This document shows, one piece after another, positions 1 to 5,177 of a stretch of DNA of 5,922 nt (position 1 is its first letter; the number at the start of each line of letters is the position of its first letter). The stretch comes from an uncultured Bacteroidales bacterium. Its GTDB lineage: Bacteria; Bacteroidota; Bacteroidia; Bacteroidales; Paludibacteraceae. The notes beneath the pieces are model-generated. The model saw only the letters and a list, made by a program, of their open reading frames with translations. It was not told where the DNA came from and did no database searches. The stretch spans positions 1 through 5,922 of the forward strand of contig CAMFEN010000074.1 in the NCBI GenBank assembly GCA_945949375.1, given 5' to 3'. The translations under genes and the position numbers were made by a program.

Positions 1-38
1 TCGCCGCTGCACCAGCTGCCGTAGAGGACGACAAGTAA
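1..38 (+). CDS. C-terminal end of an unidentified protein (partial)
   Basis: The frame that ends with TAA at 36-38 reads AAAPAAVEDDK before the stop. The intrinsic terminator 20 bases downstream supports this as the real end of a rightward gene. An Ala/Pro-rich, acidic tail of this kind occurs at the C-terminus of several Bacteroidota ribosomal proteins (for example S16 or L17), but eleven residues are too few to identify the protein. The gene continues outside the window. Confidence 0.5.
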   Translation, partial: AAAPAAVEDDK

Positions 39-58
39 GCATTTACATTGTTCTATAG

Positions 59-99
59 AAAAGAGACCGACTAACAAGTAAAGTTAGCGGTCTCTTTTT
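59..99 (+). terminator. Rho-independent terminator of the upstream rightward gene
   Basis: AAAAGAGACCG at 59-69 pairs with CGGTCTCTTTT at 88-98. The inner arm CTAAC (71-75) pairs with GTTAG (83-87), with one bulged A at 70 and a loop of seven bases. The stem ends in a run of five T (95-99). It lies 20 bases after the stop codon at 36-38, so it terminates that gene. Confidence 0.88.
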
Positions 100-116
100 C
101 AAGGGTGTCCGGGTAC

Positions 117-134
117 GCAGGCGTCCCCGCCTGC
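117..134. repeat. REP-like palindrome 1
   Basis: GCAGGCG (117-123) pairs with CGCCTGC (128-134) around a four-base loop TCCC, giving a perfect 7-bp hairpin. It shares the GCAGGC/GCCTGC core with the next hairpin. It lies in the space between two convergent transcription units, where REP-type palindromes are usually found. There is no T tract, so it is not a typical terminator. Confidence 0.6.
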
Positions 135-141
135 TTTACCA

Positions 142-174
142 CCATGCCCGCAGGCATCCCGCCTGCGGACATGG
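142..174. repeat. REP-like palindrome 2 with extended stem
   Basis: CCGCAGGC (148-155) pairs with GCCTGCGG (161-168) around the loop ATCCC. Beyond a C/A mismatch (147/169) the stem continues with CCATG (142-146) against CATGG (170-174). The whole is a 13-bp imperfect stem with the same core as the hairpin at 117-134. The two may belong to a dispersed palindromic repeat family. Copy number elsewhere in the genome cannot be seen here. Confidence 0.6.
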
Positions 175-206
175 CGCAAGCTTTGGTAGAATACACTTTG
201 CCAATT

Positions 207-245
207 CCCCCGCCCCGCTTGCGGGGAGGGGGGTAGGGGGCGGGG
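207..245. repeat. GC-rich palindrome with a G-quadruplex-forming tract
   Basis: CCCCGC (213-218) pairs with GCGGGG (221-226). As an alternative outer stem, CCCCGCCCC (208-216) pairs with GGGGCGGGG (237-245). The plus strand has four G runs of 4, 6, 5 and 4 bases (223-226, 228-233, 236-240, 242-245) separated by loops of 1, 2 and 1 bases, which fits the classic intramolecular quadruplex pattern very well. The element is non-coding and lies between convergent genes. It looks like a dispersed intergenic repeat, but only one copy is in the window. Confidence 0.6.
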
Positions 246-290
246 CACCGCCGAGACCGAAACCTGCTGCCGATGCCACCCTCACATACA

Positions 291-327
291 AAGAGGCTAC
301 CTAACTTAACTTGTCAGGCAGCCTCTT
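291..327 (-). terminator. Terminator of the leftward rsmD operon
   Basis: AAGAGGCT (291-298) pairs with AGCCTCTT (320-327). After one mismatch, CCT (300-302) pairs with AGG (316-318), leaving a 13-base loop. It starts 17 bases past the rsmD stop codon on the minus strand. The following minus-strand sequence, TTTGTATG, is only a weak U tract, so termination may be incomplete or bidirectional. Confidence 0.65.
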
Positions 328-344
328 AATATATCCGTGTGTCT

Positions 345-875
345 TTACTGAAAAAAACTGAAATGCACGCTTCCGTACACTCGTTGCTCCACAAAATGTG
401 GGTGCTCCGAGAAATCATATCCCTTACCATGCTCCAATACAAAATAACCATCCTCTTTCAGCAACTGCTTCTCAAAGATATAGTTCGGCAGCAAAGGCAA
501 CTCCGCCAACGCGTAAGGAGGATCTGCAAAGATAAAATCAAACCGCAACGCACAAGCATTCAGATACTTAAACACATCGCTGCGTACTACGGTCAAGTTG
601 TGGATGCCCAATTGCTTGCACGTGGAGATGATAAAGTTTTGTTGTGTATGAGCCAATTCTACCGCCGTTACAGACCGTGCCCCGCGGCTCACAAACTCCA
701 AACCGATACTGCCCGTGCCTGCAAACAGATCCAACATATCTGCCCCCTCAAAATCTATGCGATTATTGAGCAGATTGAACAAACTCTCTTTCGCAAAATC
801 TGTCGTCGGACGTGCGGTGATATTTTTAGGGGGCATCAATCGACGCCCCCTAAATTGTCCCGAAATAATTCGCAT
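345..875 (-). CDS. rsmD: 16S rRNA (guanine(966)-N(2))-methyltransferase RsmD
   Basis: RsmD uses S-adenosylmethionine to methylate N2 of G966 in 16S rRNA (E. coli numbering) during small-subunit assembly in the cytoplasm. The 176-residue product has the family's N-terminal RIISG (2-6) and RPTTDFAKE (22-30), the SAM-binding motif I DLFAGTGSIGLE (49-60), an acidic motif II (VEL, 72-74) and the catalytic DPPY motif IV (118-121). It is slightly shorter than E. coli RsmD (about 198 residues) but complete. The ATG is two bases after the TAA of the upstream gene, and GGGAG lies inside that gene's last codons, so translation is probably coupled to it. A terminator follows at 327-291. Identification is firm from family motifs. 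Confidence 0.95.
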   Translation of the reverse strand: MRIISGQFRGRRLMPPKNITARPTTDFAKESLFNLLNNRIDFEGADMLDLFAGTGSIGLEFVSRGARSVTAVELAHTQQNFIISTCKQLGIHNLTVVRSDVFKYLNACALRFDFIFADPPYALAELPLLPNYIFEKQLLKEDGYFVLEHGKGYDFSEHPHFVEQRVYGSVHFSFFQ

Positions 876-877
876 TT

Positions 878-1636
878 TTACTCCCAGTTGCCTGCGTTGT
901 TGTTCGGTGCCTCTATGCTACCTACTTTCAAACCCGCATAATGCTCCAACTTCTGCTCTTTGTCTATCAGGTTCACCAACTCTTGTTGGTTCAAATCGCC
1001 AAGATAAGTCTCAAATGGAGCACGAGCCTCAAACAATGGCACGCGAATACCTTGACTCGTTGTATAGCTGTTGTTCACCTCTACTTCAAAACGCTGACCA
1101 TCTGTATAAGGAATATAGATAATCTGGTCGATATTCTCTGCAGTCAGAGCACCTTTATAGAGTGTCTCAATCATGTTTTTCTCTATTGTATCACGACGGA
1201 AACCGCTCAAACCATTGTTGATTACTTCTTTGTCGTTTGCCCAGACATAAGCATACAATGCATCTTCACTCTCAAATTGCTGTTTCTTCAAGGCTTTTGC
1301 TTTGGCTGCATTCATAATCTTCACTGCCTTATGCTCCGTCAAGCCTGCTTCCAACTGCTTGTCTGTCAGGCTACCCTCTTTCAGCACCTCCTTCTTCGGA
1401 GAGGTCTTCAAGAATAGCACCAAACTGTCCAAATCCGCGGTGAAATGACCCTTCTCGCGGTTGAACTCCACCTCGGCGGTACGAAGATAAATCAAGTTTT
1501 GAATGACTGCTACTTGACGCGCCTCGCGGGTGTTCTCAAAAGAAATTGGAGTTACCACGCTCATCACGCAAAAATAGGCCATCACTACGGCTGCTATGCC
1601 GAGCAGGCTGACCATGATAATTTTTGTTGCTTTCAT
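878..1636 (-). CDS. Membrane-anchored pseudopilin-like protein of unknown function
   Basis: I do not recognise a named family for this 252-residue protein. After MKATK, residues 6-29 form a single hydrophobic helix, probably a signal anchor with the rest outside the inner membrane. Residues 36-77 are an amphipathic stretch including ARQVAVIQNLIYLRTAEVEF and then KGHFTADLDSLVLFLK. This resembles the region after the N-terminal helix in type II secretion and type IV pseudopilins (helix, then Y/F, then DL..L), but there is no prepilin peptidase site G-FTLIE. The middle is rich in Lys and Ala. The C-terminal half has VEVNNSY and LFEARAPFETYLGDL, and the protein ends in a polar NNNAGNWE. It is the first gene of the rsmD operon, stopping two bases before rsmD, and a good Bacteroidota promoter lies about 75 bases upstream. 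The pilin likeness is inferred from pattern only. Confidence 0.85.
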   Translation of the reverse strand: MKATKIIMVSLLGIAAVVMAYFCVMSVVTPISFENTREARQVAVIQNLIYLRTAEVEFNREKGHFTADLDSLVLFLKTSPKKEVLKEGSLTDKQLEAGLTEHKAVKIMNAAKAKALKKQQFESEDALYAYVWANDKEVINNGLSGFRRDTIEKNMIETLYKGALTAENIDQIIYIPYTDGQRFEVEVNNSYTTSQGIRVPLFEARAPFETYLGDLNQQELVNLIDKEQKLEHYAGLKVGSIEAPNNNAGNWE

Positions 1637-1709
1637 TTGTTTGGTATAGTTTTTGATTATTATCGTCCGAATTGGCTCGTAGGAAAACTTTTTTTCCGAA
1701 AAACCGCCG

Positions 1710-1741
1710 CAAAGTTACACTTTTTTTTTTATATATGCAAA
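1710..1741 (-). promoter_or_regulatory. Bacteroidota-type promoter of the leftward operon
   Basis: On the minus strand, TTTG (1741-1738) is followed after exactly 20 bases by TAACTTTG (1717-1710). This matches the Bacteroidota sigma-ABfr consensus TTTG, about 19-21 bases, TAnnTTTG. Transcription would start near 1703, leaving a leader of about 65 bases before the ATG at 1636. The leader begins with a small GGAAAA/TTTTCC hairpin (1682-1697). A T10 run (1721-1730) lies inside the spacer. Confidence 0.75.
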
Positions 1742-1757
1742 AAAAATCGTAAATTTG
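1726..1757 (+). promoter_or_regulatory. Probable promoter of the RelA/SpoT homologue
   Basis: TAAATTTG at 1750-1757 matches the TAnnTTTG -7 element. The -33 position 20 bases upstream falls in the end of a T run (TTTT, 1726-1729), a weaker match to TTTG. The start site would be near 1763, with a leader of about 53 bases before the ATG at 1816. The -33 element of the opposite promoter (1738-1741) lies inside this spacer, so the two promoters overlap. Confidence 0.6.
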
Positions 1758-1815
1758 CAGCGATTTTCGGAGATTATCACGTAAAATCACTCCCTAACCG
1801 ATACAAAAGTAGAAT

Positions 1816-3288
1816 ATGGAAGACAGCAATAAAATACTATTTGACATCCTCAACGAGCGGTTAGACCTCCTCCGTCAGTTGGATAAAGAAGGCGACTCTG
1901 AACATAGGCGACATATCGCAAAAGAGACGCAAACGCTCCATGCACCCCTCGCACACCGTCTCGGACTCTACCAAATCAAGACCGAGATGGAGGACCTCGC
2001 CCTCAAATTCACCGACTACAAAACGTATAAATACATCGCTCATGCACTCAATGCAAAAAAGTCCGAACGCGATGCGTATATCGCTAAATTTATTGCGCCT
2101 TTGGAGAAGAAACTCAAAGACGAAGGATTTACCTTCACCATCAAAGGTCGCCCCAAGTCCATCCATTCTATCTACCATAAAATGCAGGCACAAAACTGCG
2201 ACGTGGATAGAATATACGATTTATTTGCCATTCGCATCATCTTAGACTCCGCACCCGAAAAAGAAAAATCTGAATGCTGGCAGGTTTACTCGCTGATAAC
2301 CGACATCTTCCAGCCCAATCCTAAACGCTTGCGTGATTGGCTTTCCGTTCCAAAGGAAAATGGATACGAGAGTCTCCATACTACCGTTCTCGGACCGGAT
2401 AACCGATGGGTCGAAGTGCAGATTCGTACCAAGCGCATGGACGAAGTAGCGGAAAAAGGAGTGGCTGCACACTGGGCATACAAAGGTGTCAAAGGAAACA
2501 TCCTTGCGAACAAACAGTATGTCTATGTCTTCACACCTACAGGAGACCTCAAACGTCTTCCTGCAAACGCTACCGTGCTCGACTTCGCATATTCTATCCA
2601 TAGCGATGTCGGTGACCACTGCGTCGGAGGAAAAATCCACAACCAAAATGTTTCTATCAGGCAACCGCTACACAATGGCGACCAAATAGAAATCCTTACA
2701 TCCCCCAACCAAAAGCCCAATGCCGATTGGCTCAATTTTGTCGTTTCTTCCAAAGCTAAGAACAAGATTCGCCAATCGCTCAAAGAGATAGAATACAAAT
2801 TTGCCGCCGAGGGGAGGGAAATGCTGGAGCGACGGTTCCACAACTGGAAGATTGAATACACCGAAGGCGACATCTCACGTTTGGCGAACAAACTCGGCTA
2901 CAAGATGGTCAGCGACCTCTACCAGTCTATCGCCCAAGAGAAGGAGGATATCCTGCGACTGCGGGACATCTTCTTGCAGTTGGATGCACCCGCAACGATA
3001 AGACCCGTTTCTGCTGCTCCCGCGGGAGAAGAACAGAAGCACCAATCGACCAACAATGATACGCTCAAAGGGCTCGCCATCGAGGTCGATATGAATGTCA
3101 AGAACGTGGACTACAACCTTTCCAAGTGCTGTAACCCCCAGCCCGGAGACCCTATCTTTGGATTTATCAGTGTTACCAAAGGTATCCGTATTCATCGTTG
3201 CGACTGCCCGAATGCCGACAATATCAGAGAGCGATATCCTTACCGTATGATCCCCGCCCGCTGGGCGCAAAAAAACAACAACAAATAA
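1816..3288 (+). CDS. rsh: RelA/SpoT homologue lacking the HD and ACT domains; probable (p)ppGpp synthetase
   Basis: RelA/SpoT enzymes make (p)ppGpp from ATP and GTP/GDP as the stringent-response alarmone. Long family members have about 730-760 residues (HD hydrolase, synthetase, TGS, helical, Cys-rich, ACT); this one has 490. The N-terminus starts in what corresponds to the last HD helix (ILNERLDLLRQL, 11-22), so the His/Asp metal site of the hydrolase is absent. APLAHRLGLYQIK follows at 43-55. The synthetase motifs are present: GRPKSI (111-116), YDLFAIR (134-140), RLRD (171-174), NGYESLHTTV (182-191) and VEVQIRT with the catalytic Glu (199-205). TGS spans about 235-296 with conserved SIHSDVG (260-266). 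The Cys-rich region has CC at 438-439 and HRCDC at 460-464. The protein ends at ARWAQKNNNK, where the ACT domain would begin. The basic RLRD resembles the RxKD loop of bifunctional Rel/SpoT rather than the EFDD of RelA, suggesting descent from a bifunctional enzyme. An in-frame TAG at 1810-1812 fixes the ATG. recR follows after 43 bases. Confidence 0.93.
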   Translation: MEDSNKILFDILNERLDLLRQLDKEGDSEHRRHIAKETQTLHAPLAHRLGLYQIKTEMEDLALKFTDYKTYKYIAHALNAKKSERDAYIAKFIAPLEKKLKDEGFTFTIKGRPKSIHSIYHKMQAQNCDVDRIYDLFAIRIILDSAPEKEKSECWQVYSLITDIFQPNPKRLRDWLSVPKENGYESLHTTVLGPDNRWVEVQIRTKRMDEVAEKGVAAHWAYKGVKGNILANKQYVYVFTPTGDLKRLPANATVLDFAYSIHSDVGDHCVGGKIHNQNVSIRQPLHNGDQIEILTSPNQKPNADWLNFVVSSKAKNKIRQSLKEIEYKFAAEGREMLERRFHNWKIEYTEGDISRLANKLGYKMVSDLYQSIAQEKEDILRLRDIFLQLDAPATIRPVSAAPAGEEQKHQSTNNDTLKGLAIEVDMNVKNVDYNLSKCCNPQPGDPIFGFISVTKGIRIHRCDCPNADNIRERYPYRMIPARWAQKNNNK

Positions 3289-3316
3289 CCCTATCTGAAA
3301 TATCAGACATCAAACT

Positions 3317-3331
3317 AATTCCTAATTCCCC
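3317..3331 (+). repeat. AATTCCY heptamer repeat before recR (2 units)
   Basis: Two period-7 units, AATTCCT (3317-3323) and AATTCCC (3324-3330), plus one C touch the TTG start of recR at 3332. The same heptamer precedes the start codons at 4704 and 5178. The tract takes the place where a ribosome binding site would be expected and also supplies the in-frame TAA (3323-3325) that limits recR. Confidence 0.7.
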
Positions 3332-3970
3332 TTGGACTCCTATCCCTCCATATTATTAGAAAACGCAGTCAATCAAGTGGCTTCGCTGCCGGGAATCGGC
3401 AGAAAAACAGCACTTCGGCTCGTCTTGCATCTCCTTCGACAACCGCAGAACGAGGTGGAGGCGTTCACATCCGCTATCAGCAGAATGAAGAAGGAAGTGC
3501 GTTATTGCCGCATCTGCCACAACATTTCAGACCAAGAGATCTGCCCGATATGCCAATCCCATCGCCGAGACCATCAGACGATTTGCGTGGTCGAAAATGT
3601 GCAGGACGTGATGTCTATTGAGAATACAGGGCAATTCACAGGCGTCTATCATGTCTTGGGAGGCGTTATCTCGCCGATGGACGGTATCGGACCCAAAGAA
3701 CTGGAGATTGACTCACTGATTGAGCGTATCTTGCCAGAGCATATACAGGAAGTGATTCTCGCACTGCCCGCAACCATGGAGGGAGATACCACCAATTTCT
3801 ACATCTATCGTCGGCTGCAAAATCTCTTGGAAAGCAATAGCAACGAGACACCCATAGACCTAAAAATCAGCCAACTTGCCCGAGGTGTGGCAATAGGAAA
3901 CGAATTGGAATATACCGACGAAATCACCCTCGGACGCTCCATCATAAACAGAACATTATTTAACGGATAA
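3332..3970 (+). CDS. recR: Recombination mediator protein RecR
   Basis: RecR works with RecO (and RecF) to load RecA onto single-stranded DNA at gaps during recombinational repair. The 212-residue product has the helix-hairpin-helix region SLPGIGRKTALRLVLHLL (18-35) and a four-cysteine zinc finger (C59, C62, C71, C74). A Toprim domain follows, with CVVEN (85-89), YHVLGGVISPMDGIGP (106-121) and MEGDTTNFYI (149-158). The C-terminal LEYTDEITLGRSI (192-204) is typical. The start is TTG: an in-frame stop at 3323-3325 excludes anything further upstream, and the next Met is residue 52, beyond the helix-hairpin-helix. The N-terminus from TTG (DSYPSILLENAV) matches the usual start of Bacteroidales RecR. 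Compared with the usual roughly 200 residues, there is a short insertion around 164-176 (LLESNSNETPIDL). It lies 43 bases after the RelA/SpoT homologue and is probably co-transcribed with it. Confidence 0.95.
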   Translation: MDSYPSILLENAVNQVASLPGIGRKTALRLVLHLLRQPQNEVEAFTSAISRMKKEVRYCRICHNISDQEICPICQSHRRDHQTICVVENVQDVMSIENTGQFTGVYHVLGGVISPMDGIGPKELEIDSLIERILPEHIQEVILALPATMEGDTTNFYIYRRLQNLLESNSNETPIDLKISQLARGVAIGNELEYTDEITLGRSIINRTLFNG

Positions 3971-4153
3971 CATAGATAACCTTAATCTTGATATAGTTTA
4001 TCCTTCCTGATCACAAAACTAATTTGGTCTTTGGTAATGAATGAATAACCCATTACATGAGAAATTGAGGTAAGCAAAATATCTGGATAATTATTGGAAA
4101 TTATTGTTGAAATAAAAAAAGCGTGCAAATTCACGTATAATAAGATTCTCTTT

Positions 4154-4633
4154 ATGGAACAAAAAATCGCAAAGCACCTTAATTGGTACTACTATGGCAT
4201 GATGCTCATGGCAGTCGCTGCCGCTACACTGATGTATCTGCTCGTTGTAAAAGCAGTGGTCCTGCCTATTGACCCTCTCTCTACCACTGGTAAAATCATC
4301 CAATATGTGATTATTTTCGATGCCCTGATTACTATTCCATTGGGCTTGTATGGGTTCAAACGTGCCTGCAATCGTATGCTCAAAGACTTGTCTCCCGACA
4401 ATCCGGCGCTTACGGAGGAGCACTTTCGTAAGTATCAAACCTATGCCGCGTGGCGAATCGTGCTGGTTTCTAACGCCATGGTGCTCGGTATTGTTGCATT
4501 TTATCTTTTGGGTTGCTACCAGTCTATGTTGTGGATTGCGGCGATCGGTGCTATTGGCTGGTATTTCACCAAACCGACTGCCCGTAAGATTCAAATCGAA
4601 CTAACCCCGCAATCCAATCAGGAAACCTACTAA
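4154..4633 (+). CDS. Conserved-looking four-helix membrane protein of unknown function
   Basis: I do not recognise this 159-residue protein by family name. It has four predicted membrane helices at about 13-37, 47-66, 100-119 and 123-138. The loop between helices 2 and 3 (67-99) is hydrophilic and basic (FKRACNRMLKDL, then EEHFRKYQ), and the tail after helix 4 is TKPTARK. By the positive-inside rule both ends and this central loop face the cytoplasm. No catalytic motif is visible. I chose ATG 4154 over the in-frame TTG at 4094, because the 20 residues added by TTG are AT-rich, polar and unlike a membrane protein start. A 183-base gap separates it from recR, with no clear promoter, terminator or RNA gene found in it. 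The HAD gene follows after 70 bases. Confidence 0.85.
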   Translation: MEQKIAKHLNWYYYGMMLMAVAAATLMYLLVVKAVVLPIDPLSTTGKIIQYVIIFDALITIPLGLYGFKRACNRMLKDLSPDNPALTEEHFRKYQTYAAWRIVLVSNAMVLGIVAFYLLGCYQSMLWIAAIGAIGWYFTKPTARKIQIELTPQSNQETY

Positions 4634-4656
4634 TATGGCTCCTTTGTTATACGGAT

Positions 4657-4695
4657 AATTCCAAATTCCTAATTCCCAATTCCTAATTCCTAATT
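4657..4695 (+). repeat. AATTCCN heptamer tandem repeat before the HAD gene (5 units plus a partial)
   Basis: Five exact period-7 units follow each other from 4657: AATTCCA, AATTCCT, AATTCCC, AATTCCT, AATTCCT, then a partial AATT (4692-4695). The tract ends eight bases before the ATG at 4704, and the intervening GAATCCTT looks like a decayed unit. It resembles the heptamer short tandem repeats known from filamentous cyanobacteria, but nothing else here suggests that lineage. Confidence 0.85.
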
Positions 4696-4703
4696 GAATC
4701 CTT

Positions 4704-5129
4704 ATGGTTATCGCAGTTGATTTTGACGGAACGATCGTTACCCACGACTATCCCCGTATTGGCAAACCTATTCCTTTTGCCATCCATACCTTGCTGAAAC
4801 TGCAGCAAGAAGACCACCACCAACTCATTCTATGGACTGTGCGCGAAGGCGACTTGCTCAAAGAAGCGGTTGAGTATTGTGCGTCCAAGGGGCTGGAGTT
4901 TTATGCTGTGAACTCCAACTATCCCGAGGAGAACCCTGAATCCAGAGCTAATAGAAAAGTTACTGCCGACATCTATATTGATGACCGTAACTTGGGAGGA
5001 CTGCCCGACTGGGGAGTTATCTACAATATGATTCATACTGGCAAGCACAACCAGCCGGTACCCTCCGATAGTTTTATCCCTGATTCCGTACCCCAAAAGA
5101 AATCTTTCTTTGCGAAATTGTTCGGCTAA
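4704..5129 (+). CDS. Small capless HAD-superfamily hydrolase, BT0820-like
   Basis: HAD hydrolases transfer phosphoryl groups through an aspartyl-phosphate intermediate with Mg2+. The 141-residue protein has motif I DFDGT (6-10, with nucleophile D6 and acid/base D8), motif II Thr in ILWTVREG (42-49, T45), a likely motif III Lys (K85) and motif IV DD (93-94) in YIDDRNLGGLPDWG. There is no room for a cap domain, so the active site would be open, as in HADs acting on large or macromolecular substrates. The overall pattern, including IGKPIPFAI (19-27) and NYPEE (72-76), matches the Bacteroidales BT0820-like group, whose substrate I do not know. After about residue 112 comes a flexible Pro/Ser linker and then a short basic, aromatic tail KKSFFAKLFG that could touch membrane or a partner (inference). 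The ATG follows the heptamer repeat, without a Shine-Dalgarno site. Confidence 0.9.
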   Translation: MVIAVDFDGTIVTHDYPRIGKPIPFAIHTLLKLQQEDHHQLILWTVREGDLLKEAVEYCASKGLEFYAVNSNYPEENPESRANRKVTADIYIDDRNLGGLPDWGVIYNMIHTGKHNQPVPSDSFIPDSVPQKKSFFAKLFG

Positions 5130-5156
5130 CTTCATATAGGATAAATACGAGTAAAT

Positions 5157-5176
5157 AATTCCCAATTCCCAATCCC
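5157..5176 (+). repeat. AATTCCC heptamer repeat touching the GNAT start codon
   Basis: AATTCCC (5157-5163), AATTCCC (5164-5170) and AATCCC (5171-5176, one T missing) run up to one base before the ATG at 5178. This is the third such tract directly in front of a start codon in the window and leaves no room for a Shine-Dalgarno site. Confidence 0.78.
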
Positions 5177-5177
5177 T

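Noticed and set aside
339..941. 200-residue plus-strand open frame opposite rsmD
   Set aside because: It is antisense to a clearly recognised rsmD and the end of its upstream gene, with a protein of no domain pattern and unusual composition (many Gln, Cys, Arg and Ile). It is a shadow frame.
941..1864. Plus-strand open frames of 158 and 139 residues opposite the pseudopilin-like gene and the promoter region
   Set aside because: They are Cys/His/Leu-rich shadow translations. The second runs through the divergent promoter region into the RelA/SpoT homologue in another frame. No family motifs are seen.
2242..3270. Minus-strand open frames of 122-140 residues inside the RelA/SpoT homologue
   Set aside because: The plus-strand frame contains the full set of synthetase, TGS and Cys-rich motifs, and the antisense frames show none.
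3965..4003. GGATAA ... TTATCC inverted repeat after recR as a terminator
   Set aside because: Only 6 AT-rich pairs around a 27-base loop with no T tract, which is not convincing.
4107..4141. TTGAAA (4107-4112) and TATAAT (4136-4141) as a sigma70-like promoter
   Set aside because: The spacer is 23 bases, too long for a sigma70 promoter, and the boxes do not fit the Bacteroidota TTTG/TAnnTTTG pattern.
4094..4153. TTG start at 4094 adding 20 residues to the membrane protein
   Set aside because: ATG 4154 gives a natural start before the first helix, and the extension is AT-rich leader-like sequence.
4091..4594. 167-residue minus-strand open frame opposite the membrane protein gene
   Set aside because: The plus-strand frame has four well-formed membrane helices with a positive-inside charge pattern. 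The antisense product is a His/Asn-rich shadow.
4657..4695. Heptamer repeat as a CRISPR array
   Set aside because: The units are 7 bases and directly adjacent without spacers, and no cas gene is near.
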